The notes under the pieces were generated by a model. The model ran no database searches. It was given only the letters and a program-made list of their open reading frames with translations, and had not been told where the DNA came from. From positions 1-7,480 of the forward strand of contig URGK01000092.1 of NCBI GenBank assembly GCA_900547295.1: 7,480 nucleotides of DNA. The letters are read 5' to 3'. Shown here one piece after another: positions 1 to 5,487 of the stretch. How positions within the stretch are numbered: the first letter of the stretch is position 1; each line of letters begins with the position of its first letter. Position numbers and translations under genes: made by a program. This stretch comes from an uncultured Eubacteriales bacterium. Its GTDB lineage: Bacteria > Bacillota > Clostridia > Peptostreptococcales > Anaerovoracaceae.

Positions 1-50
1 ACGCAGTAGTGGTTGAAGCAGGAAGCTCCGACTTCTATAAGTCGGAGTAG
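1..50 (+). CDS. C-terminal end of a TnpB-like (IS200/IS605 OrfB) protein, partial
   Basis: The frame running from base 3 gives AVVVEAGSSDFYKSE followed by TAG at 48-50; the rest of the gene lies left of the window. A short E-A-G-S-S tail whose codons coincide with a terminal hairpin is what I recognise from the ends of many IS200/IS605 TnpB (OrfB) genes. TnpB proteins are RNA-guided DNA nucleases that use an RNA made from the right end of their own element. No catalytic RuvC or zinc-ribbon residue is inside the window, so the family call rests on the 15-residue tail and the DNA hairpin; activity cannot be judged. Only an alignment of the sequence to the left would settle it. Confidence 0.62.
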   Translation, partial: AVVVEAGSSDFYKSE

Positions 51-55
51 TTCAC
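14..55 (+). mobile_element. Right end of an IS200/IS605-type element with terminal hairpin (3' end of a possible omega RNA)
   Basis: A perfect 9-bp stem, CTCCGACTT (26-34) with AAGTCGGAG (39-47), closes a CTAT loop and is followed by TAGTTCAC ending at 55. A subterminal hairpin overlapping the end of tnpB, then TAGTTCAC, is a layout I know from right ends of IS605-group elements, where TnpA recognises the hairpin and cleaves just beyond it. In such elements the guide RNA of TnpB ends with this scaffold and its guide is the flanking DNA, here starting near base 56. The exact boundary at 55 is inferred; the left end and any tnpA are outside the window. Confidence 0.6.
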
Positions 56-161
56 CAGAAGAATAAAAGAATAAACGTAAATTAAAGGTGTATGATACAG
101 AGCTGCTGCTTTATCATTACCGGCCTGCTGTGCATATAGATATGTATAGGAGGTTTGCCAA

Positions 162-392
162 ATGAAGAATACCGATTTTAAGAAGTGGATTAAAGCGGCG
201 GGTATCAGATGCATCAGAACAGCCTGTCAGAGCGCGGCGGCTGTTATAGGCACGGCGGCGCTGATGAGTCAGGTGGACTGGAAACTGGTAATATCGACAG
301 CAGTTCTTGCAGGAATTCTGTCGGTACTGACTTCCCTTGGAGGTCTGCCGGAATGCCCCTGCAAAGAAAATTCAGAGGAAATCAAAAAATGA
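162..392 (+). CDS. Phage-type holin, r1t family
   Basis: A 76-residue protein with the build of r1t-like holins: a short basic N-terminus with the pattern W-I-K-A-A-G-I-R (residues 9-16), a first membrane segment at about 20-37, a tight turn with D-W (39-40), a second membrane segment at about 42-62 ending in L-T-S-L-G-G-L-P-E, and a charged C-terminal tail. In phages such holins make membrane lesions that release endolysin. The start is supported by AGGAGG at 148-153, 8 bases before ATG. No endolysin or other phage gene is next to it in this window, so it is a stray or co-opted holin as far as can be seen. Its stop overlaps the next start as ATGA, which implies co-transcription and coupled translation with the oxidase gene. 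TATGAT at 91-96 could be its -10, but I see no good -35. Confidence 0.85.
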   Translation: MKNTDFKKWIKAAGIRCIRTACQSAAAVIGTAALMSQVDWKLVISTAVLAGILSVLTSLGGLPECPCKENSEEIKK

Positions 393-1084
393 AACTATAT
401 ATAGACGGACTTAAAGACAAATATATCAGAAGCTTTTTTACAACTGCACAAGGTGCGGCTCAAACGCCATATGCAAATAAGGCAGTCAGAGCTGCACTTG
501 ATATGGAGGATACTATCTGGGTCAGAAGCAGGCAGGTTCACAGGGACAGTATACTTGCGATAGAGCAAAAGCCCGAAACCGACCTTATTATTGACGGATA
601 TGATGCATTTGTAACGGATGTTCCGGGCGTGTGCCTGATAACAGCTCATGCCGACTGCATACCTGTACAGCTTTATGACCCTGACCGCAAAGTCATAGCG
701 GCAGTTCACGCCGGCTGGAGAGGTACGGCGCTTGGTATTGCGGCAAAGACTGCAGAGCTTATGAAAACAAGATATGGCTGCGGCAATATCAGAGGATATA
801 TAGGACCCGGAATATCGGAGTGCTGCTTTGAAACGGACGCTGATGTCCCAGAGGCTATGCGGGAAGCTTTTAATTGGGCGGACGAATATATATCAGAGGG
901 CAGAGCGGCAGGCAAGTTTTATGTGGATCTCAAGGGCGTTAACAAAAGGCAGCTTGAGGAGGCAGGTGTCAGGAATATTGAAGTAAGTGATATATGCACC
1001 TGCTGCAATGAGAATTTCTGCTCTCACAGAAGAAATCCTGCCGTTAATCTCAGAATGGCATCGGGAATATGTCTTTTGGCCTGA
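389..1084 (+). CDS. pgeF: Peptidoglycan editing factor / multicopper polyphenol oxidase family (YfiH/YlmD/PgeF)
   Basis: This 231-residue soluble protein has the full set of family marks: R-Q-V-H with His51, H-A-D-C with Cys90, V-H-A-G-W-R-G with His107, Y-I-G-P-G-I (137-142) and a C-terminal C-S-H-R-R-N then R-M-A-S-G. His51, Cys90 and His107 are the expected metal/active-site triad. Characterised members act as purine nucleoside phosphorylase/adenosine deaminase, and E. coli YfiH has been linked to keeping wrong residues out of peptidoglycan precursors; the older laccase label is widespread. The ATG at 389 overlaps the holin stop and has AGAGGA at 374-379, 9 bases upstream. An upstream in-frame ATG at 209 would only add out-of-frame holin sequence, so I rejected it. 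Family length is usually about 240-280, so this is compact but complete. The hairpin at 1129-1149 probably ends the transcript. Confidence 0.9.
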   Translation: MKLYIDGLKDKYIRSFFTTAQGAAQTPYANKAVRAALDMEDTIWVRSRQVHRDSILAIEQKPETDLIIDGYDAFVTDVPGVCLITAHADCIPVQLYDPDRKVIAAVHAGWRGTALGIAAKTAELMKTRYGCGNIRGYIGPGISECCFETDADVPEAMREAFNWADEYISEGRAAGKFYVDLKGVNKRQLEEAGVRNIEVSDICTCCNENFCSHRRNPAVNLRMASGICLLA

Positions 1085-1128
1085 CACTGTGTATGACCGG
1101 CAACAGAATATGCTGAAACGATATAGAA

Positions 1129-1158
1129 AAGCGCACCGGAGGTGCGCTTAAAATCTTT
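1129..1158. terminator. Bidirectional intrinsic terminator between convergent genes
   Basis: AAGCGCACC (1129-1137) pairs perfectly with GGTGCGCTT (1141-1149) around a GGA loop. On the minus strand the stem is followed by TTTTCTATAT, a fair U-tract for the transporter gene that stops at 1171. On the plus strand the tail AAAATCTTTG is weaker but could serve the holin-pgeF operon. Confidence 0.8.
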
Positions 1159-1170
1159 GTTATGTTCTGA

Positions 1171-2682
1171 TTAAGCCATTACAAAGCCCGTTATTGCAAA
1201 CAGAACTGCTGAAATTCCTGCAGCAAGCAGGCCGAACGGCATTTGTGTGATTGCATGTCTGAAGTTGTCACATCCGCATGCTGCCGATGTTATAACTGTT
1301 GCATCTGAGTAGAAGCAGATATGGCTTCCGAATACACCTGCTGAAAGACAGGCTGCTGTAAGAAGCGGAGCGCTGCAGTCTAGCTGGTATGCAAGAGGAA
1401 TAACAATTGGAAGTGCTATGATGTACATTCCCCAGTTGGTCCCTGTGATAAATTCCGTGAATGCAAGAATGATGAAAATACACAGAGGAGCAGTAGCTGC
1501 TGTCATATGTTCTGAGCCTGTTTCAATACACCATCTTGTGAAACCGATAGTTTCATTCATAGTTCCGAATTCGAATGCTGTTACCATAAGCAGCAGAGGA
1601 AGGGTCATATTCTGGAGTCCCTTAATGAATACATCCCAGAATTCATTGGCAGTCATAATACCCTGTGCTGTGTAAATTACAAGCATGAAAACAACAGTAC
1701 ATACAACACCTACCTGCATTTCTGTTCCGGCAATTATAGTTGATCCTACAAGAACAACTATTGGAAGCAGGAAATTAAGCACTCTTGGATTTTCCGGTCT
1801 TTCAATAGTTTCTTTATCTGACGAAAGAATTGAAATCTTGTCTGAACCTTCCGGCGCAAGAGGACCGCCGTTTGCTGTTCTTTCATAAGCCTTCTTCATA
1901 GCGCCGAATTTAGGAACGAGTCCGAAGATTACACAAGGAACAAGAAGCGCTGCAATCCAGCCGTAAAAGTTGAACGGTATCGTTGTAATAAATGCGCTGA
2001 CAGGTGTTGTCTGACCTTCAGCCCAGCCGGAGTCAATCATAATTCTTCCTGCAAAAACGCCCCATGTAGTGAACGGGATAATTACGCAGAGCGGAGCGGC
2101 TGTTGAGTCGGCAACGTAAGCCAGCATTTCTCTTGGAGTTTTGTACTTGTCAGTGATATTAGCCATACATGAGCCTACAGTACATGAGTTCAGATAGTCA
2201 TCTATAAAGATTATAACTCCAAGGATCCATGTCCACATAAGCGCTGCCTTTTCAGACTTGGCTCTCTTTGCAGCCCATTCGCCGAAGGCAAATGCACCGC
2301 CGGATCTTTCGATAAGTGCAATGATGCCGCCCATAGTGCCGCATACGATAATAAGCCAGCAGGCGTCGCTTCCTGTCTGCATGGTTGCAAGGAATGTTTC
2401 ATTAAATGTTGTAAGAACATTTCCGCCTGGCTGCGCACACATGATCCAACCTACAAATGTTGCAAGAACAAGGGCTTCGATAATTCTCTTTGTGATGAAT
2501 ATGTAGACTACAAGAAATAATGCCGGAAGAGTGCTCCAAGCGCCGAAGTCTTCAACATTGTCAGGAAGGAATAACTGTTTGATAAGAATTGTAACTGCAA
2601 TAGTTGCGACAAGTCCTATCAGTGATTTCCACGCGTTGAAATTTTTAAATTCGTTTTCTACGCGCCTGTTTTTAAAAGACAT
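1171..2682 (-). CDS. NhaC-family ion-coupled antiporter/transporter (paralogue 1)
   Basis: A 503-residue integral membrane protein of the NhaC family (ion transporter superfamily), with roughly ten to twelve hydrophobic segments. Family marks include I-E-R-S-G-G (124-129), F-I-D-D-Y-L-N (159-165), the S-T-A-A-P-L-C loop (193-199), T-E-F-I-T-G-T-N-W (409-417) and the C-terminal G-S-H-I-C-F-Y-S-D (452-460) followed by His476. A soluble linker at about 262-300 contains N-G-G-P-L-A-P. The family covers Na+/H+ antiporters and exchangers or symporters for organic acids and amino acids, so the substrate is unknown. AAGGAGG (complement of 2689-2695) lies 6 bases before ATG. It is clearly homologous along its whole length to the plus-strand gene at 5488-6975, but diverged enough to be an older paralogue. 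It is transcribed away from the tRNA and the two-component genes. Confidence 0.9.
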   Translation of the reverse strand: MSFKNRRVENEFKNFNAWKSLIGLVATIAVTILIKQLFLPDNVEDFGAWSTLPALFLVVYIFITKRIIEALVLATFVGWIMCAQPGGNVLTTFNETFLATMQTGSDACWLIIVCGTMGGIIALIERSGGAFAFGEWAAKRAKSEKAALMWTWILGVIIFIDDYLNSCTVGSCMANITDKYKTPREMLAYVADSTAAPLCVIIPFTTWGVFAGRIMIDSGWAEGQTTPVSAFITTIPFNFYGWIAALLVPCVIFGLVPKFGAMKKAYERTANGGPLAPEGSDKISILSSDKETIERPENPRVLNFLLPIVVLVGSTIIAGTEMQVGVVCTVVFMLVIYTAQGIMTANEFWDVFIKGLQNMTLPLLLMVTAFEFGTMNETIGFTRWCIETGSEHMTAATAPLCIFIILAFTEFITGTNWGMYIIALPIVIPLAYQLDCSAPLLTAACLSAGVFGSHICFYSDATVITSAACGCDNFRHAITQMPFGLLAAGISAVLFAITGFVMA

Positions 2683-2708
2683 ATAAAACCTCCTTCTTAA
2701 AAAAATAT

Positions 2709-2717
2709 ATTATAACA
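2709..2717 (-). promoter_or_regulatory. Extended -10 promoter of nhaC-1
   Basis: Read on the minus strand, 2717-2709 is TGTTATAAT, a perfect -10 hexamer with the TG extension. No convincing -35 box is found 16-18 bases upstream. A start near 2702 would give a leader of about 20 bases, containing the ribosome binding site. A second TATAAT on the same strand (2728-2723) is possible but lacks the extension. Confidence 0.55.
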
Positions 2718-2748
2718 ATAACATTATATAACCAAACAGTTTAAAAAC

Positions 2749-2795
2749 GACATTTTTCACAAAAAAGTTTTCTGAATTTTTGGCATTTTTCGCAA
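2749..2795. repeat. Direct repeat pair, 33 bp apart, upstream of nhaC-1
   Basis: GACATTTTTCACAA (2749-2762) and GGCATTTTTCGCAA (2782-2795) agree at 12 of 14 positions and are 33 bp apart, about three helix turns. The second copy contains TTTTTCGCAAT (2786-2796), found again exactly at 5418-5428 in front of nhaC-2. A third partial copy, ATTTTTGGC (2776-2784), abuts the second one. They lie upstream of the nhaC-1 promoter, so a regulator site is plausible but unproven. The CAC variant also occurs by chance in AT-rich DNA, for instance inside the kinase gene at 4383-4394. Confidence 0.45.
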
Positions 2796-3024
2796 TAAGG
2801 ATTTGCGGTTCTAAACAGTTAAAACCCATAGATTTCAAGGGGTTTGTTCGCATCGGATGTAAAAAAATCTGCCAAAATTTATTGAGTGTAGCTATTTGCA
2901 AATTTCACTTTTTTGGCAAAGTTGTACTATTTTAAAAATATGCGCAACAAACTTGTTCATACGCCTGTCGCGATTGACCTCTAAAAATAAAGCAAAAACT
3001 ATCTTAAATGAATATGTGTTTTGA

Positions 3025-3054
3025 TTGACAGGGGCACTCAATATTGTGTATAGT
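3025..3054 (+). promoter_or_regulatory. Sigma-A type promoter of the tRNA-Arg gene
   Basis: A perfect -35 box TTGACA (3025-3030) and a -10 box TATAGT (3049-3054) are separated by 18 bases. Transcription would begin about 3061, nine bases before the mature tRNA. Confidence 0.75.
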
Positions 3055-3069
3055 AAATAGGTAAAGTAT

Positions 3070-3144
3070 GCCTCCGTAGCTCAGGGGATAGAGCGGTAGT
3101 CTCCGGAACTATGCGCATGGGTTCGAGTCCCATCGGAGGTACCA
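3070..3144 (+). tRNA. tRNA-Arg, anticodon CCG
   Basis: The cloverleaf folds by eye: acceptor stem GCCTCCG (3070-3076) with CGGAGGT (3134-3140), D stem GCTC/GAGC (3079-3082/3091-3094), anticodon stem GTAGT/ACTAT (3096-3100/3108-3112), T stem ATGGG/CCCAT (3117-3121/3129-3133) with loop TTCGAGT, then A and an encoded CCA (3142-3144). The anticodon loop CTCCGGA gives anticodon CCG (3103-3105), reading the arginine codon CGG. The first acceptor pair is G-U, and the anticodon stem is weak, with one G-U pair. Neighbouring genes use mostly AGA for arginine, so this is a minor isoacceptor. Confidence 0.93.
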
Positions 3145-3151
3145 TATGGAT

Positions 3152-3198
3152 AGCCGTCTGGGAGTATTTTGATATGCAAATTTCAGACGGCTTTATTT
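3152..3198 (+). terminator. Likely intrinsic terminator after the tRNA gene
   Basis: AGCCGTCTG (3152-3160) pairs perfectly with CAGACGGCT (3184-3192), and TTATTT follows. The 23-base loop is long and the U-tract is interrupted, so termination may be incomplete, letting transcription reach the response regulator 35 bases beyond. Confidence 0.6.
3169..3197 (+). promoter_or_regulatory. Weak candidate promoter of the two-component operon
   Basis: TTGATA (3169-3174) and TTTATT (3192-3197), 17 bases apart, are the only promoter-like pair found between the tRNA and the regulator gene. Both lie inside the tRNA terminator hairpin. Read-through from the tRNA promoter is the alternative. Confidence 0.25.
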
Positions 3199-3232
3199 AG
3201 CAGCAAGAATAACCGGCGCACAGGAGAAACGA

Positions 3233-3964
3233 ATGATAAGAATTGGAATATGCGATGATGAACAGGCAGAGCTTCAGAAAGTGAGAGGATATGTTGAGAA
3301 CTGGCTTGACGACAGATATGACTACAGCATTTCGTGCTTTAACAATCCCATGGAGCTTATGAGCTACACAGACAAAAAAGGCGGCTTCGATCTGCTTCTG
3401 CTGGATGTGTATATGCCTCAGCTTCTGGGCACCGAAATTGCAAAGGAGCTGCGCAAAAAAGGCGATCAGAGCAGAATTGTTTTTCTGACAAGCTCCAGAA
3501 ATCACGCAATAGATGCTTTTGCTGTCAGAGCTTCGGATTACCTTTTGAAACCGATAAAAGAAGAAAGCCTTATCAGGACCCTTGAGGAGATTATACCTGC
3601 AATATATGAAAACGAAAGCAAGCTGTTCACGGTAAAAACAGCAGACGGCATTATCAATATAGAGTACAACAGCATTTTATATATAGAGCTTAACGAAAGA
3701 AGACTCAACATATATACGACAGACGGCAGACTGGTAAGAAGTGTCATACTGAGAGGCGCCTTTGAACAGGAGATAAGTCCGCTGATAGATGACAGCAGGT
3801 TTGTCCATTGCCAGAAATCATATATTGTGAATATGAACCACGTCAGAATAATGGAAAACGACAGATTTAAACTCAGAGACGATCAGATTATACCTATTTC
3901 AAAGAGAATGTATCAGGACACAAAAAAGAAATATATGACATTTCTTTTGAGGGAAGAAATATAG
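3233..3964 (+). CDS. LytTR-family response regulator (AgrA/LytR type)
   Basis: A 243-residue transcription regulator. Residues 1-122 form a receiver domain with the acidic pair Asp8-Asp9, phospho-acceptor Asp58 in L-L-L-L-D-V-Y-M-P, Thr86 in F-L-T-S-S and Lys106 in L-L-K-P. Residues about 130-238 match a LytTR DNA-binding domain, with V-H-C-Q-K-S-Y-I-V-N (191-200) and I-P-I-S-K-R-M (220-226). Members usually bind as dimers to direct repeats of about 9 bp placed some 21-22 bp apart. AGGAG (3222-3226) lies 6 bases before ATG. The kinase starts 13 bases after its stop, so the two form an operon. I infer that nhaC-2, and perhaps nhaC-1, are targets, from repeats in their upstream DNA. All key receiver residues are present. 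Confidence 0.93.
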   Translation: MIRIGICDDEQAELQKVRGYVENWLDDRYDYSISCFNNPMELMSYTDKKGGFDLLLLDVYMPQLLGTEIAKELRKKGDQSRIVFLTSSRNHAIDAFAVRASDYLLKPIKEESLIRTLEEIIPAIYENESKLFTVKTADGIINIEYNSILYIELNERRLNIYTTDGRLVRSVILRGAFEQEISPLIDDSRFVHCQKSYIVNMNHVRIMENDRFKLRDDQIIPISKRMYQDTKKKYMTFLLREEI

Positions 3965-3977
3965 AAACGGAGAAACT

Positions 3978-5252
3978 ATGCATATTATAGAGTATCTGCA
4001 GTATGCGGCATATGTGCTGTTTGTCTTGGTTTTCATACTTATGACTGTAAAATGGAAAATATCAACCGGCGTAGTTATACTGACAGGAGCCTTATCAGCA
4101 GCAGCATTTACGGCAGGAGGCTACTGGCTGTACACAAACTGCAGCGCCGAGTATTTTGACTTCTTTTTCCCTGTGACGGGACTTGTTATAGGCGGTACAT
4201 ATACCGTATATGTGGCAGAGTATGAGGGGCAGAAGGCGATTTTTAACTTCCTTGTGGCAATATTTTTTGTAACCATAGCAGAAACAGCGGCAAGAGCAGT
4301 GGCGCTCAGCACAGCAGGCAGCAACTATGCCTACCTTGCAGTTGAGTTCATAGTATTTATATCCATAATGGTTATAAGGGAGTTTTTCACAAAATCCTTT
4401 TATGAAACCATAATGAAATACAACGACTCCGGCTGGGGTATGCTGGATATGGCAATTATCATATACCTGTTTGTGATATATATGATGACTATGACAACCG
4501 GTTACGAAAAAATGCTGCCTGTCAGAATAGGTCTTGAGGTTATAATGCTGGTGGGAGTAATAGCGATATTCGTATTTGCGGGAAAGACTCTTCAGAACCA
4601 GGAAAACCAGCATAACTATACACTTCTCAAGGAACAGGCCAAATCGTGGGTAAAACAGGTGGAGGAGCTTTCTCAGAATGAGAAACAGATTTCCATACTG
4701 AGACACGATATGCGCCACAAAATCAATATAGTCAGTCAGCTTGTGGAAGAGGGACATTACGGAGAGGCTCTCAATGTTCTGGACAATACCGACAAGGAAC
4801 TTGAAAAGAGCCGTCCAGAGAAGTACTGTGAAAATATATATATAAACTCAGTCCTTATTATGCACAGGAGAACAGCGCAGGACAACGGGATATCAATAAG
4901 CTACAATATAGATATTCCGGAGGAAATAAGCGTTAATGTGTATGAGCTGTCGGTAGTTATGTCAAACCTGATAGAAAACGCCATAAATGCCTGTGTTAAA
5001 ATTCCTGATTACAGTGACAGATATATTAAAGTTAAAGCAAGAAGCACAGAAAACAATCTGGTGCTTGAGATAGTAAACTCCTGCATAGCAAAAGCGGAAA
5101 CAGATAAAAACGGTATGCCTGTGACAGACAGGGAGGGTCACGGCATAGGTGTCATTTCCGTAGAAACCTTTGTAAACAAATACAACGGAATGCTTGATTT
5201 TACGGCAGAGGAGGACAGGTTTACAGCCAGAGTTCTGGTAAACTACTACTGA
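3978..5252 (+). CDS. Membrane sensor histidine kinase, GHKL (AgrC-like) type
   Basis: A 424-residue kinase. The N-terminal half (about 6-201) has six or seven hydrophobic segments, near 6-24, 31-52, 62-80, 88-110, 117-134, 156-173 and 182-201. A linker rich in Q, E and K (205-237) leads to the phosphorylation motif R-H-D-M-R-H-K with His243. The ATP-binding part has the N box N-L-I-E-N-A-I-N (330-337) and G box G-H-G-I-G (387-391), as in the short GHKL ATPase domains of AgrC-like kinases. It should sense a ligand in or outside the membrane and phosphorylate the regulator encoded just upstream. GGAG (3969-3972) precedes ATG by 5 bases. No agrB or agrD peptide genes are present in the window, so a quorum peptide is not supported; a nutrient or ion signal is equally possible. 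Confidence 0.92.
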   Translation: MHIIEYLQYAAYVLFVLVFILMTVKWKISTGVVILTGALSAAAFTAGGYWLYTNCSAEYFDFFFPVTGLVIGGTYTVYVAEYEGQKAIFNFLVAIFFVTIAETAARAVALSTAGSNYAYLAVEFIVFISIMVIREFFTKSFYETIMKYNDSGWGMLDMAIIIYLFVIYMMTMTTGYEKMLPVRIGLEVIMLVGVIAIFVFAGKTLQNQENQHNYTLLKEQAKSWVKQVEELSQNEKQISILRHDMRHKINIVSQLVEEGHYGEALNVLDNTDKELEKSRPEKYCENIYINSVLIMHRRTAQDNGISISYNIDIPEEISVNVYELSVVMSNLIENAINACVKIPDYSDRYIKVKARSTENNLVLEIVNSCIAKAETDKNGMPVTDREGHGIGVISVETFVNKYNGMLDFTAEEDRFTARVLVNYY

Positions 5253-5271
5253 TTTTCACAAAAACACTTAC

Positions 5272-5308
5272 AGGCACAGCGGTTTATGTCGACAGCTGTG
5301 CCTTTTTT
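5272..5308 (+). terminator. Intrinsic terminator of the two-component operon
   Basis: AGGCACAGC (5272-5280) pairs perfectly with GCTGTGCCT (5295-5303) around a 14-base loop, followed by six T (5303-5308). It starts 19 bases after the kinase stop. Confidence 0.88.
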
Positions 5309-5399
5309 CGTGCAGAAAAAAATAATAACATAAAAAAACAGACATACAGCAAATTAGTGATTTATTGACGAGAAAAGACAGAATATTACAAAACAAGAC

Positions 5400-5427
5400 T
5401 TCGCAAAAAAACGCTGGTTTTTCGCAA
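5400..5427 (+). promoter_or_regulatory. Candidate LytTR-type operator: TTCGCAA direct repeats 21 bp apart
   Basis: TTCGCAA occurs at 5400-5406 and again at 5421-5427, on the same strand and exactly 21 bp apart, or two helix turns. The downstream copy ends 26 bases before the -10 of nhaC-2, just upstream of where a -35 box would sit. LytTR regulators bind direct repeats with this spacing next to poor -35 boxes. The bases differ from the AgrA consensus ACAGTTAAG, but specificity varies widely in the family. Link to the adjacent regulator is inference. Confidence 0.45.
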
Positions 5428-5450
5428 TGTGAAGATTATGTGTACTTTTA

Positions 5451-5459
5451 TGATATAAT
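5451..5459 (+). promoter_or_regulatory. Extended -10 promoter of nhaC-2
   Basis: TGATATAAT is a perfect TATAAT (5454-5459) with a TG extension. The expected -35 position (5431-5436, GAAGAT) does not resemble TTGACA. A start near 5466 gives a leader of about 22 bases. Confidence 0.65.
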
Positions 5460-5487
5460 CGCCGTAATAAAATGAAAGGAGAAACTT

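Larger units (their letters stand above)
2683..3069. other. AT-rich intergenic region upstream of nhaC-1 and the tRNA gene
   Basis: I see no gene in these 387 bases. They hold the nhaC-1 leader and promoter (minus strand, about 2683-2717), near-identical 14-base direct repeats (2749-2762 and 2782-2795), two AAACAGTT motifs (2734-2741 and 2813-2820), a small dyad AACAA-AC-TTGTT (2946-2957), TTTTTGGCA repeats (2777-2785, 2910-2918) with an inverted TGCCAAAA (2870-2877), and the tRNA promoter at the right edge. A 63-codon minus-strand frame at 2710-2901 has no ribosome binding site and spans the promoter, so I do not call it. Confidence 0.7.

Noticed and set aside
209..388. Upstream start for the pgeF-family gene at 209
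   Set aside because: The extra 60 codons read the holin gene in another frame; the ATG at 389 has its own ribosome binding site and gives the normal family N-terminus.
2710..2901. 63-codon minus-strand frame upstream of nhaC-1
   Set aside because: No ribosome binding site, AT-rich composition without protein-like pattern, and it overlaps the nhaC-1 promoter and the repeats.
4383..4394. TTTTTCACAAAA, like the left repeat upstream of nhaC-1
   Set aside because: It lies within kinase codons, and a close match also occurs at 5253-5264; this variant is too common to be taken as an operator alone.
4095..4757. 220-codon frame antisense to the kinase gene
   Set aside because: Composition rich in His, Cys and Tyr is typical of an antisense shadow; no ribosome binding site, and the plus-strand kinase is well supported.
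3978..5252. Complete agr-type quorum-sensing locus
   Set aside because: The kinase and regulator resemble AgrC and AgrA, but no AgrB-like protease or AgrD-like precursor is encoded in the window.
5287..5294. TGTCGACA palindrome
   Set aside because: It is in the loop of the kinase terminator and short enough to be chance.
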